From the NCBI RefSeq assembly GCF_001458415.1, contig NZ_CYSD01000043.1:220762-284761 (forward strand): a stretch of DNA of 64,000 nt. Direction: 5' to 3'. The translations under genes and the position numbers were made by a program. Of the stretch, positions 38,173-46,938 are shown piece after piece (the stretch's first letter is position 1; every line of letters begins with the position of its first letter). Below the pieces are notes generated by a model. That model was not told the origin of the DNA. It saw only the letters and a program-made list of their open reading frames with translations, and did no database searches. This stretch comes from Tritonibacter multivorans (GTDB taxonomy: Bacteria; Pseudomonadota; Alphaproteobacteria; Rhodobacterales; Rhodobacteraceae).

Positions 38173-39246
38173 CTATTTGAAAACAGCCTTTTTCAAGGCT
38201 TCGATATCCTTCATCAGGCGTGGCAGGCGACGCTGAGCTTTGTACATTTCGGTGTTGGTTTCCATCTTGACCGCAGGGTAGCCCATCATGACGCGACCTT
38301 TGGGGACATTGGACAGGATTTTGGTGCCGCCAGCAGCAATCACGCCATCTCCAATAAACAGATTGTCCGCGACGCCGACCTGACCGCCCAAAACAACATT
38401 ATTGCCAATATCAACCGACCCCGAAACACCAGCTTGCCCACACAGCAGACAGTCTTGGCCGACGCGTGTGTTGTGGCCAATGTGGACCTGGTTGTCCAAT
38501 TTGCTGCCCGAGCCAATCACGGTGTTGCGAATGGTGCCATTGTCGATGGTGACATTGGTGCCCAGCTCTACGTCGTTGCCGATGGTGACAGCGCCAAGCG
38601 AATGAATCCGCATCCAGCTTTGCGCCTTTGCATCGCCGCTGTCGCCCAATGTCTTGCGCACGTTTTCAACGCCCGAGACTTCGGGTGTGACATAAGAAAA
38701 CCCGTCGCCGCCCACCTTGGCCCCGGGTTGGGCCCAGAACCGGTCACCGATCGTGGCGCGCGCGCCGATTGACACCATTTCGCGCAGGAAGGCCTGTTCG
38801 CCAAGGCGGACATCTGCGCCAATAAAACACTGCGGCCCAATCACCGACCCGGCGCCGATTTTGGCACCGCGGGACACCACGGCCAGCGGACCGATGCTCA
38901 CGCCCTCGCCCAATTCGGCGGTGGGATCAATCACGGCTGAGGGGTGAATACCCGGCGCGAAATGCTGACCCGCATCAAGCATCCGGGTGATGCCGCCCAT
39001 GGACATACGCGGGCGCGCGGCAAAGATAGCGGCCTCAAGGCCCATCTCTTGCCAGTCAGCCCCTTCCCACAAAAGGGCGACGCGGGCCTGACCCGCGCTC
39101 AGCTGTTCTGCGTATTTCGCCTGTGTTGCAATCGCAATTTGATCCGGGCCTGCGTCCTGCGGTTCGGCCGCGCTCAGGATTTCCAGATCAAGGTTGCCTG
39201 CGGCCTCTGCGCCGAGGGTTTCAGCAATTGCGCGAACAGTGAACAT
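38173..39246 (-). CDS. lpxD: UDP-3-O-acylglucosamine N-acyltransferase LpxD-like
   Basis: A 357-residue protein. Residues 1-100 form the LpxD uridine-binding domain (ETLGAEAAGNLDLEI, FAARPRMSM). Hexapeptide repeats of a left-handed beta-helix follow at about 100-310, with the catalytic-type H258 in VHIGHNT. The C-terminal helix is KAQRRLPRLMKDIEALKKAV. LpxD adds a 3-hydroxyacyl chain from ACP in lipid A synthesis. In many proteobacteria the main lpxD sits beside bamA, fabZ and lpxA; none is here, so this may be a second copy with another acyl or sugar target. Confidence 0.88.
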   Translation of the reverse strand: MFTVRAIAETLGAEAAGNLDLEILSAAEPQDAGPDQIAIATQAKYAEQLSAGQARVALLWEGADWQEMGLEAAIFAARPRMSMGGITRMLDAGQHFAPGIHPSAVIDPTAELGEGVSIGPLAVVSRGAKIGAGSVIGPQCFIGADVRLGEQAFLREMVSIGARATIGDRFWAQPGAKVGGDGFSYVTPEVSGVENVRKTLGDSGDAKAQSWMRIHSLGAVTIGNDVELGTNVTIDNGTIRNTVIGSGSKLDNQVHIGHNTRVGQDCLLCGQAGVSGSVDIGNNVVLGGQVGVADNLFIGDGVIAAGGTKILSNVPKGRVMMGYPAVKMETNTEMYKAQRRLPRLMKDIEALKKAVFK

Positions 39247-39284
39247 GGGGCCATTCCTCCTGATTGGGGATCTGGCCCCAGCCT

Positions 39285-40916
39285 TTAGCTTTGAAATCCA
39301 GGGAGCGCCACCCCTGCCCGTTCCAAAGCCTCCCAAACCTTGGCATCCCGACCATAGACATCGCGGCGGAACTGCGGCGTGCCGGTTTCGTCGATGAAGG
39401 CCGTGCGATAGATAATATGCACCGGCACGTTCTTTTCGAGGTTTACTTTGGTTTCACGACCAGAATTCAGCGTGCGGTCAAAAAACGCCTTTGGGTCCTC
39501 GGACTGTTTTGCCAAAAGCGCATAGGCAAATTCAAAGGGTTGCGCCAGACGGATGCAGCCGTGGGAATAGGCCCGCACTTCGCGCGAGAACAGGTTTTTG
39601 GCCGGCGTGTCGTGCAGGTAGATATTGTATTTGTTCGGGAACATGAACTTTACCAGACCCAGCGCGTTGCGAGAGCTTGGCGGTTGGCGCATGGCAAAGG
39701 GGAAGCTGCGTGCGGTGAACTGGGTAAAGTCCACGGCATCCCGGTTCACAACCCGACCCCGGTTGTCGGTGATCTCAATATAGCTGTGCGCGTGCGGGTT
39801 GTTCTTCAGCTTCGGCAGGTATTCCTTGGTCACGATCGAACGAGGCACGTACCAGCTCGGGTTGATGACCATGTGTTCCATGGTGTCCGAAAACTCGGGC
39901 GTGCGACGGTCCGAGGTGTGCTTGCCAATCACGGACCGGGTGACAAAGGTCACCTCGCCCTGATCCACGATCTTGGCAGTGAAATCGGTCTGGTTGACCA
40001 GCACGTGGCGCTCTCCGCGCTCTGGCGTCAGCCACCGTTCGCGCTCCATCGCGACCAGAACGGACTTCAGGCGGTCCTCCGCAGTGCGGTTGATTTCCCG
40101 GATCGTGCCGGTGCCTGCAACCCCGTCCACATTCAGACCATGGTCTTCCTGGAACTGGCGCACGGCGTCCTGTAGTTTGTCGTCAAATTCGTTGGACAGG
40201 CTGCGACCCAGATAGCCCATCGCCACCAAACGGTTGCGCAGCGCCACGACTTTGGCGCCCTTTGCGCCCACTTCCAGTTTGCTTTCCGGAACGCTTTGGC
40301 CCCAGCCGCCCGCGGTCATCGTGGCCTCAAGGCGCAGTTTTTCGCGCATCAGGGCGCGGTACTGCTGCGATTGCGGCACCAGTGACTGCATGTAGGCAAA
40401 GGGACGGTCGGTCTCCATCCCGGCGAGCAGCGCGGCACTGTCGATCTTGCGCTTTTTGCGCACCATGCCTTCGTCAATGCGGGACGGCACCAAAAGCCCG
40501 GTCTGAATGTCGCGTGCATAATCGACCAGCGCACGGCTCAGCGCCACTTCGACCTCGCCCAGATCGCGGGTCGACTGAACATTGCGCATCTGGTCCAGCA
40601 AGGCATTGGCCTGCGCTGTCATATCCGGCAGGCCATGATGCGCGGCTTCGCTCAGCGCTTGCAGCAAGGCAGAGCGTCGCTGCGCCGCGGCCGCATCCGC
40701 GCCGGTCCACAGTGGCTGGAACCCATTGCTGCGATAAAAGCCTGCAACCGCTTCGTCTTCCCACGCCATTTCGGCAATGGCCTGGCGGAAACCCGCCGAA
40801 GACACAGCCGCGCTGTCCTGCGCCGTCGCTGCGATTGGTGCCGTCAGACCCAGCGCAAGCGCAAGGCCGCCGATCTGCAAAAATTTCAGGTCTGGCAAAA
40901 GGCGTGTCATCGGCAT
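39285..40916 (-). CDS. L,D-transpeptidase, YcbB/LdtD type
   Basis: A 543-residue periplasmic murein enzyme. A signal peptide (GGLALALGLTAPIAATA) is followed by a large scaffold domain, a peptidoglycan-binding domain (AVRQFQEDHGLNVDGVAG) and the YkuD catalytic domain ending with SHGCIRL, which holds the catalytic histidine and cysteine. It forms 3-3 cross-links or attaches proteins to murein. The ATG at 40916 was preferred; an upstream TTG at 40949 and an ATG at 40910 are alternatives. It heads an operon with lpxD, ACP and KAS and is divergent from a DUF882 gene. Confidence 0.9.
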   Translation of the reverse strand: MPMTRLLPDLKFLQIGGLALALGLTAPIAATAQDSAAVSSAGFRQAIAEMAWEDEAVAGFYRSNGFQPLWTGADAAAAQRRSALLQALSEAAHHGLPDMTAQANALLDQMRNVQSTRDLGEVEVALSRALVDYARDIQTGLLVPSRIDEGMVRKKRKIDSAALLAGMETDRPFAYMQSLVPQSQQYRALMREKLRLEATMTAGGWGQSVPESKLEVGAKGAKVVALRNRLVAMGYLGRSLSNEFDDKLQDAVRQFQEDHGLNVDGVAGTGTIREINRTAEDRLKSVLVAMERERWLTPERGERHVLVNQTDFTAKIVDQGEVTFVTRSVIGKHTSDRRTPEFSDTMEHMVINPSWYVPRSIVTKEYLPKLKNNPHAHSYIEITDNRGRVVNRDAVDFTQFTARSFPFAMRQPPSSRNALGLVKFMFPNKYNIYLHDTPAKNLFSREVRAYSHGCIRLAQPFEFAYALLAKQSEDPKAFFDRTLNSGRETKVNLEKNVPVHIIYRTAFIDETGTPQFRRDVYGRDAKVWEALERAGVALPGFQS

Positions 40917-41276
40917 TCTGTCAAAGGCTCCCAGTATCACATTCAGCAACGTCGTTTTTGTCTATTGTACAATAGTTAACTCTGCCCTGCGGCTGTCTAT
41001 TCACATTCTCCTGAAGGCGCAATTCTTAGTTGACCGTGTTGAAGAACTGTCGCGCATGAAGCACTGAATGGACGCCAGTGTGCGGGGAAAAATGTATCTC
41101 TTTTCCCAATTTGCGCAAATTTCCGCCTATATTTCCACGCTCTGTCTTGGTTAACGAAGCTTTGCTTGGCAGAAAAAAAATGCTGTGGCATACCTACGAC
41201 ACGTAACAAAACGTGAAGAACCGTCCGGCAACGACCGGGCAACCAAAGACCTTAAGCGTACGGGACAGCGCTAAAA
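40917..41276. promoter_or_regulatory. Divergent control region between L,D-transpeptidase and DUF882 genes
   Basis: About 360 bp without a supported gene. It contains a 14-bp perfect palindrome at 40962-40975 and is AT-richer than its neighbours. Both murein genes read away from it. I see no clear minus-35/minus-10 pair that I would defend. Confidence 0.5.
40962..40975. promoter_or_regulatory. 14-bp perfect palindrome, candidate operator
   Basis: CTATTGTACAATAG is its own reverse complement. It lies 46 bp before the L,D-transpeptidase start, a position expected for a promoter or repressor site. Confidence 0.45.
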
Positions 41277-41843
41277 ATGGCAGAAAAAACTACCGGCTTC
41301 AGCCGTCGAGCAATCCTTGGAGCGTTCGCTGCAACAGCAGTCGCAGCCGCGCCCACCTACTCCAACGCAGCTGGCTTCTTGCGCGGCAGCGGAGATATCC
41401 GTCGCATTCGCATGTATTCCGGTCGCACCGGCGAGCGGATCGACATGGTGTACTGGATCGACGGCAATTACATCAAAGACGCGCTAAAAGAAGTGAACTA
41501 CTTCATGCGCGACTGGCGTCAGGACGCGGTCAAATCGATCGACACCCGCACGATCGACATTATGGCGGCCTCGCACAATCTTCTGGACATCAGCGAACCT
41601 TATCTGCTGCTGTCGGGCTATCGCAGCCCTGCAACCAATTCGGCCCTGCGCAACCGGTCCCGGGGTGTTGCGAAAAACTCGCTTCATATGCGCGGTCAGG
41701 CCGCTGACCTGCGACTGGCCACGCGGTCGGTGTCGCAGATGGCAAAAGCCGCGCAATCGTGCCGCGCAGGCGGCGTTGGCCGCTACTATGGTTCCAACTT
41801 TGTGCATATGGATTGCGGCGACGTTCGCACTTGGCGTGGTTAA
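41277..41843 (+). CDS. DUF882/YcbK-family murein peptidase-like protein, Tat-exported
   Basis: A 188-residue protein of the peptidase M15-like DUF882 family. The N-terminus FSRRAILGAFAATAVAAAP is a twin-arginine signal. Zinc ligands are visible as SLHMRGQAADLR (H and D) and FVHMDCG (H). LLSGYRSPATNSALR is the family substrate loop. Such enzymes (YcbK/MepK) cut 3-3 murein cross-links, the product of YcbB-type L,D-transpeptidases. The divergent neighbour is such an enzyme, and in E. coli ycbB and ycbK are adjacent as well, so the two likely act together. Confidence 0.9.
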   Translation: MAEKTTGFSRRAILGAFAATAVAAAPTYSNAAGFLRGSGDIRRIRMYSGRTGERIDMVYWIDGNYIKDALKEVNYFMRDWRQDAVKSIDTRTIDIMAASHNLLDISEPYLLLSGYRSPATNSALRNRSRGVAKNSLHMRGQAADLRLATRSVSQMAKAAQSCRAGGVGRYYGSNFVHMDCGDVRTWRG

Positions 41844-42008
41844 GCGGCGCGGTTAAACCCAGCCCTCTTTTTCGAGCGGTCCCATGTTCGGCTTTGTCCC
41901 AGCCGATCAGCAGACCTGTCTTGAAATGAAACTGAGGGCTTTGGAAAGATTTACGATTTTCCCCATTGCAGAGGCGGATGCCCCCTAGTATACCGCCCCT
42001 CACGGAAT

Positions 42009-42085
<77 letters not shown>

Positions 42086-42135
42086 ACTCCCCTTACAACC
42101 AAATATGCATGCCGGTTTGGGTGATGTTGCGCGTA

Positions 42136-42879
42136 TCAGGCGGTGTCCCGACGCCCTGTGTGATGCGGCAACCAGTGGTTTGCAATTTCCGGATCTTCCG
42201 ACAACGAGGCAGCAATCCGTGCCAGGGCGTCCTGACGCAGTTCCATCTTGACCTGTGCATAGGACTCCGGGTGCAGGTTCGCCAGCTTCCGGGCCTCTTT
42301 CAGCGCATAGTCAATAAGATCCTCATAGTCATCGGCAATGACGTCAATGAACCCGGCATGGCGCCCCGAAATCGGGCCCAGACGTTGGCCGCCCAGCATC
42401 AGCCGACGTTGCGATTGCGGGTCCAGCGTTGCACGGGCGATTTCCATCAGCGTTACGGGATAGATCTGCCCGCGTGATACGTCAGACATTTCAAACGCCG
42501 CGCGCGCATGGGCCACACGTATGTCGCTGGCCAGCACAAAGAACATGCCCGCCTCCAACACTTCGCCGCGGGCGACGCAGACAACGGGCTTGGGGCAGGC
42601 AAACAGGGTCAGAAACGCCGCATTCAGCGCGCGCTCCAGCGCTTCGCTTGATGTGCTGTCCTGATGCCAGTCCTTGGATGTTGTGCCGGTCGAGAAGTCT
42701 TTGAACGGGCTGGTGAGCACAATGGATTTCACCTCAGGATCCTCTTCGAGGAGGCTGATCTGGCTTTGGAAATCCATCAGAAATTCAACCGAAAGCGTGT
42801 TCTGGGGCGCGTGGCCCAGTTTCAGTTCGACAACACCCTCGCCGTGCACGCGGCGGTTCAGCCATTGTTGTTGTTCCAT
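42136..42879 (-). CDS. Enoyl-CoA hydratase/isomerase (crotonase) family protein with altered active site
   Basis: A 247-residue crotonase-fold protein that should bind an acyl-CoA. Oxyanion-hole regions are seen at FSTGTTSKDW and ARGEVLEAGMFFVLASD. The two catalytic glutamates of classic hydratases appear replaced: the position of GGGCELA reads EAGMFFV, and the second glutamate position reads DVSRG. So it is probably not an ordinary enoyl-CoA hydratase. Start at 42879 was chosen because GAAAGAGAG lies upstream; an in-frame ATG at 42915 lacks such a site. It is convergent with the tRNA. Confidence 0.8.
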   Translation of the reverse strand: MEQQQWLNRRVHGEGVVELKLGHAPQNTLSVEFLMDFQSQISLLEEDPEVKSIVLTSPFKDFSTGTTSKDWHQDSTSSEALERALNAAFLTLFACPKPVVCVARGEVLEAGMFFVLASDIRVAHARAAFEMSDVSRGQIYPVTLMEIARATLDPQSQRRLMLGGQRLGPISGRHAGFIDVIADDYEDLIDYALKEARKLANLHPESYAQVKMELRQDALARIAASLSEDPEIANHWLPHHTGRRDTA

Positions 42880-43325
42880 TGGGATGCTCTCTTTCGGTTC
42901 TTCCTTATCGGCCATCAGGGTCGGCCATCAGGCGCGTCTTCGTCCTGTCCTTTTTCTGCCGTGAATCTTGTGATTGCGTTACGGTCCCCGGAGAAGGATC
43001 TGTCAATTTTAACGGTTTTGGGGATCCCGTAAGTGCGCTTACAACTTTAAGGGTTTAAACTGTCGCGAATTAGCGACAAATTGCTTGCGGTTTGGGGGCT
43101 TGCAGGCGAAAATCAGCCCGAACCTAGGGGCTAGCTTGTCAGAATACAGAGCCCTTTTGCTGGCACAGTTGATGCGCAGCGCCGTGGATATTTGATCAAG
43201 GCGTGCGCGGTTTACGTAACTCCCCGCTGAAGTTTGAAAAGCGGCGCGCCAGGATGGCCCGGCAAGCGAACGTTCACCTGGAAATACTATGAGCGCAGAA
43301 CATATGCGCGTGAAGGAAGACGAAT
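42880..43325. other. Intergenic region before aroQ, no supported gene
   Basis: About 445 bp between the divergent crotonase gene and aroQ. It contains inverted repeats GTAAG-TGCG-CTTAC (43029-43042) and TGTCGC-GAATTA-GCGACA (43061-43078), which could be operator sites or RNA stems. Open frames here are antisense-type shadows without ribosome binding sites. Confidence 0.45.
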
Positions 43326-43769
43326 ATGAAACAGGTTTTGGTGTTGAACGGCCCCAACTTGAATCTTTTGGGCACCCGCCAACCAGAGGTTTACGGGCAT
43401 GAGACCCTGACGATGGTCGAAGACGCCTGTCGTGCACATGGTCAGTCCCTTGGGATCGAGGTCACGTGCCTGCAGTCAAACCACGAAGGCGCCCTGCTCG
43501 ATGCCATCCACGCCGCCAAAGGGGTGCAGGACGGGCTGATTATCAATGCCGGTGCTTATACGCACACATCGATTGCCCTGATGGATGCCGTGTTCTCGGT
43601 CGAGATTCCGACCGTCGAGGTCCATATGTCCAATATCCATGCGCGGGAATCCTTCCGCCATGTGTCTTATCTCGCCAAGGCGGCGGTTGGTCAGATCTGC
43701 GGATTTGGCAGCAAGGGCTACCTTCTGGCGCTGGATGCGCTTGCGGATCAATTCCAGCAAAAGTCCTGA
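43326..43769 (+). CDS. aroQ: Type II 3-dehydroquinate dehydratase
   Basis: A 147-residue type II dehydroquinase, third step of the shikimate pathway. [17 protein letters not shown] carries the catalytic-loop tyrosine Y23 and arginine R18; [11 protein letters not shown] holds the catalytic H100. Length and motifs match the dodecameric family. GAAGGAAG lies eight bases before the ATG. A LuxR-type gene starts 6 bp after its stop, so the two are probably co-transcribed, an unusual pairing. Confidence 0.96.
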   Translation: MKQVLVLNGPNLNLLGTRQPEVYGHETLTMVEDACRAHGQSLGIEVTCLQSNHEGALLDAIHAAKGVQDGLIINAGAYTHTSIALMDAVFSVEIPTVEVHMSNIHARESFRHVSYLAKAAVGQICGFGSKGYLLALDALADQFQQKS

Positions 43770-43774
43770 ACATA

Positions 43775-44527
43775 ATGGAATTGGAAGAGTATTTATTAAA
43801 GGTCACCCGCGCTGCCGATCTCGAAGCGCTGTGGCCATTGCATGTCCGTCAGATGTCCCGGTTTGGATTTACCCGGTTTATCTACGGCTACACCGTGTTC
43901 AAGACAGAAAATTCGCTCGGTGATCCGGATGATTTTGTCATCCTGAGCAACCACGACAAAGTGTATCTGGATGGGTTCATTGGCGAAGGCCTGTATATGG
44001 ACGCGCCGATGATGCGGTGGACGTTGGACAACGAAGGGGCTGCCAGTTGGCGACTTGGGCACGAGGCCTATGCTGCGGGTCTTCTGACCGACGCGCAGGC
44101 CAATGTGCATGAATTCAATCAGCGCATGGGCGTGACCGCCGGGTATACCATCAGCTTCAACTCTCCGTCTCATCGCTTCAAGGGCGCGATTGCCATGGCC
44201 GCGCGCCATGGGATGACCCAGGCCCAGGTGGATGATCTCTGGCTGGAGCATGGCGATGTGCTGACCGTGATCAACAATGTGCTGCACCTGAAAATTCGGT
44301 CCCTGCCCTACAAGGCGCCCAACCGCTCTTTGACAAAACGTCAGCGCGAGGTGCTGCAATGGGTTGGCGATGGCAAGACCACGCAGGACATTGCCGTGCT
44401 TTTGGGTCTGACGCCCGCCACCATTGAAAAGCACCTTCGTCTCGCAAGAGAATCGCTTTGTGTTGAAACAACCGCGCAAGCTGTACTTAAGGCTGCTTTG
44501 CACAATCAGATGTATGTGCTCGAGTGA
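43775..44527 (+). CDS. LuxR-family quorum-sensing type regulator (orphan)
   Basis: A 250-residue protein. Residues about 15-165 resemble the autoinducer-binding domain (YMDAPMMRWTLDNEGAASW contains the conserved D-x-P and W positions). Residues about 185-245 form the LuxR helix-turn-helix (LTKRQREVLQWVGDGKTTQDIA, TPATIEKHLRLARESL). It should respond to an acyl-homoserine lactone or a related small molecule. No luxI synthase is in the window, so it is a solo candidate. It begins 6 bp after aroQ. The frame runs upstream only over aroQ. Confidence 0.86.
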   Translation: MELEEYLLKVTRAADLEALWPLHVRQMSRFGFTRFIYGYTVFKTENSLGDPDDFVILSNHDKVYLDGFIGEGLYMDAPMMRWTLDNEGAASWRLGHEAYAAGLLTDAQANVHEFNQRMGVTAGYTISFNSPSHRFKGAIAMAARHGMTQAQVDDLWLEHGDVLTVINNVLHLKIRSLPYKAPNRSLTKRQREVLQWVGDGKTTQDIAVLLGLTPATIEKHLRLARESLCVETTAQAVLKAALHNQMYVLE

Positions 44528-44951
44528 AACCTCGGAACGAACCCCCAGTCAGAGTCAGATTTGTTCCGTCAAACTGCAATTATTTCAGTCAATAAATTAA
44601 AAGGTATGGAAATCAGGACTGGCTCTGAAAAAGGAACTGATGCACATTAGCGTCGTTCCGTGAGTGGTGGCTTTAGCCTAGGAACTTTGAGAATGAGACC
44701 CCTGCAATATCAGGGCCCTGTTTTTCTCCTCCGGTGAGTGACGTGTATTTTTCAGCGTTGGTCACCGGAACCTGATATCCCCCTAAATTACTCTGCTTGT
44801 GCTGAAGCCGGCTGCTCTGTGCGGTGGGTGTCTTTGCGTTTGACCCCTGTTCTTTCCCCCTGTGCTTTCCCCCTTTGCTTTCCCCCTGCGCTTTAACTGT
44901 GGCCGCTTCACGCGCCAGCGCATCTTTGTTGCGCCTGACTGGAGGCCACGC
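44528..44951. other. Intergenic region between luxR-type gene and tsf terminator
   Basis: About 420 bp without a convincing gene. It holds a short T tract after CAGGGCCCTG near 44720, which may end the luxR transcript, and a three-unit 13-bp tandem repeat at 44852-44890. Short minus-strand frames through the repeat have skewed composition and no ribosome binding site. Confidence 0.45.
44852..44890. repeat. Three tandem 13-bp repeats (CTTTCCCCCTGTG type)
   Basis: Three direct copies in a row: CTTTCCCCCTGTG, CTTTCCCCCTTTG and CTTTCCCCCTGCG, followed by a partial CTTT. They differ only at positions 10-12. The array is too short and gapless for a CRISPR. It may be replication slippage or a protein or RNA binding site. 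Confidence 0.85.
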
Positions 44952-44981
44952 AAAAGGCCAGCGCGGAAACCGCACTGGCCT
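44952..44981 (-). terminator. Intrinsic terminator of rpsB-tsf
   Basis: Read on the minus strand: AGGCCAG, one unpaired or G-T position, GCGG, loop TTT, CCGC, then CTGGCCT and TTT. It lies 42 bp after the tsf stop. Confidence 0.82.
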
Positions 44982-45022
44982 GTGTCGCAGCCCCAAAGGG
45001 CCACGAGGGATCCAAAGCTGGA

Positions 45023-45898
45023 TTAGCCCTGAGCTGCTTTTGCAACTTCCGCTGCGAAGTCTTCTTTTTCGACTTCGATGCCTTCGCCAACTTCAACACG
45101 TGCAAAGCCGGTGATGGTTGCGCCAGCTTCTTTTGCTGCGGCTTCGACGGTCAGGTCGGGGTTCACAACGAACTGCTGGTTCAGCAGGGTGGATTCCGCC
45201 ACGAATTTCTTCATGCGGCCCACGATCATCTTCTCGATGACCTGCTCCGGCTTGCCGGACTCGCGTGCGATGTCGATCTGAACCTGACGCTCTTTGTCAA
45301 CGATCGCTGCGTCGAGGTCGTCTTCGCCCAGAGCGGCCGGGTTCACAGCTGCGATGTGCATTGCAACCTGCTTGCCGAAGGCTTCATCACCGCCGGTCAT
45401 TGCAACCAGAACGCCGATTTTGCCCATGCCGCCGGTTACAGCGTTGTGCACGTAGGACACAACCGCGTCACCTTCGAGCGACTCCATGCGGCGCAGGTTC
45501 ATGTTTTCGCCGATGGTGGCGATTTTGTCGGTCAGGGTCTGTGCAACAGATTTGTCGCCCAGGCTCGCTTCGGACAGCTCTTCAACGGTGTTCACACCCA
45601 GAGCGGCAAAAGCGATTTTGCCAACCATTTCCTGAAACTCGCCGTTCTTCGCAACGAAGTCGGTTTCGGAGTTCACTTCGACAGCAACACCTTTGCCGCC
45701 ATCGACGACAACAGCCACAAGGCCTTCAGCGGCGGTACGGCCGGATTTCTTAGCTGCTTTCGCGAGACCTTTGGTGCGCAGCCAGTCAACAGCGGCATCC
45801 ATGTTGCCGTCGTTTTCGACCAGTGCTTTCTTCGCGTCCATCATGCCTGCGCCGGTGGATTCGCGCAGTTCTTTCACCATTGCTGCAGTGATTGCCAT
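45023..45898 (-). CDS. tsf: Translation elongation factor Ts
   Basis: A 291-residue nucleotide exchange factor for EF-Tu. The N-terminal UBA-like domain [21 protein letters not shown] and the EF-Tu contact [12 protein letters not shown] are canonical. Two core subdomains and the C-terminal module follow. It is co-directional with rpsB, 79 bp downstream, with a GC-rich hairpin in the gap. Confidence 0.98.
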   Translation of the reverse strand: MAITAAMVKELRESTGAGMMDAKKALVENDGNMDAAVDWLRTKGLAKAAKKSGRTAAEGLVAVVVDGGKGVAVEVNSETDFVAKNGEFQEMVGKIAFAALGVNTVEELSEASLGDKSVAQTLTDKIATIGENMNLRRMESLEGDAVVSYVHNAVTGGMGKIGVLVAMTGGDEAFGKQVAMHIAAVNPAALGEDDLDAAIVDKERQVQIDIARESGKPEQVIEKMIVGRMKKFVAESTLLNQQFVVNPDLTVEAAAKEAGATITGFARVEVGEGIEVEKEDFAAEVAKAAQG

Positions 45899-45928
45899 CT
45901 TGGGCTCTCCTCAAGTCAAATGCGGTTT

Positions 45929-45950
45929 GGGGCAGGTGATACCCTGCCCC
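45929..45950 (-). other. Hairpin between rpsB and tsf
   Basis: GGGGCAGG pairs with CCTGCCCC (8 bp, 6-base loop) 30 bp after the rpsB stop. No T tract follows on the minus strand, so it more likely tunes or protects the rpsB mRNA than ends it. Confidence 0.5.
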
Positions 45951-45977
45951 GCATGTCAAATATATGACAAGCTCAGA

Positions 45978-46745
45978 TTAGGCTTCGGCTTCTTCCGCCA
46001 GAGCTTCTTCTGCCGGTGCCTCTTCCAGTGCACCGAGGTCAACGCCTGCAGCGCCCAGCTGAGCGGACATACCGTCCAGCGCAGCACGTGCAACCAGGTC
46101 GCAGTACAGGGAGATCGCGCGGGCCGCGTCGTCGTTGCCCGGGATCACGTAGTCGATGCCGTCGGGGGAGCAGTTGGTGTCGACAATAGCAACAACCGGG
46201 ATACCCAGTTTGTTGGCTTCTGCGATGGCCAGTGCTTCTTTTTTGACGTCGATGACGAACAGCAGGTCAGGAACACCGCCCATTTCGCGGATGCCGCCCA
46301 GGGAAGCGTTCAGCTTCTCTTGGTCGCGCTCCATGCCCAGACGCTCTTTCTTGGTCAGACCTTCGGCGCCGGTTTCCATGCGCTCGTCGATCTCTTTCAG
46401 ACGGTTGATGGACTGGGAAACGGTTTTCCAGTTGGTCAGCGTGCCGCCGAGCCAGCGGTGGTTCATGAAGTACTGAGCGGATTTCTCAGCTGCTTCTGCG
46501 ATCGGTGCTGCCGCTTGACGCTTGGTGCCAACGAACAGAACGCGGCCGCCTTTTGCAACGGTTTCGCGCACAACGTTCAGTGCCGCGTCGAGCATCGGGA
46601 CGGTTTGGGTCAGGTCCATGATGTGGATGCCGTTGCGCGAGCCGTAGATGTACTCGCCCATACGGGGGTTCCAGCGCTGGGTTTGGTGACCAAAGTGAAC
46701 GCCAGCTTCGAGCAGCTGACGCATGGTGAACTCAGGAAGAGCCAT
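45978..46745 (-). CDS. rpsB: 30S ribosomal protein S2
   Basis: A 255-residue S2 with the N-terminal [49 protein letters not shown] and [12 protein letters not shown] motifs. The last 20 residues are an E/A-rich tail. It is followed by tsf in the usual rpsB-tsf order. The 190 bp leader up to the olsA stop may hold the autoregulatory site known for S2 in other bacteria, but I cannot point to it. Confidence 0.98.
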   Translation of the reverse strand: MALPEFTMRQLLEAGVHFGHQTQRWNPRMGEYIYGSRNGIHIMDLTQTVPMLDAALNVVRETVAKGGRVLFVGTKRQAAAPIAEAAEKSAQYFMNHRWLGGTLTNWKTVSQSINRLKEIDERMETGAEGLTKKERLGMERDQEKLNASLGGIREMGGVPDLLFVIDVKKEALAIAEANKLGIPVVAIVDTNCSPDGIDYVIPGNDDAARAISLYCDLVARAALDGMSAQLGAAGVDLGALEEAPAEEALAEEAEA

Positions 46746-46938
46746 GCTTTTCTTTCCTTTCCGGTTTCATTCCTCGGCGGGGGTTCAGAGCATGTGGCTC
46801 CAACCGGGGGTATGTCAGGGATGTCTCCCCTGAACAGACCAAACCCCGCCTGCGGGTTCGATGGCGCGCGTATACGGCAGCGGTGGGGGATGTGCAAGGG
46901 GGTTTTCGACGATCCCGCCGCAGGGCCCGTGTTTGGGC

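Noticed and set aside
44852..44890. Possible CRISPR array
   Set aside because: Only three 13-bp units with no spacers and no cas genes.
46841..46860. Short GC-rich inverted repeat after olsA as a terminator
   Set aside because: The arms pair over only about five bases with an internal mismatch, so I could not support it.
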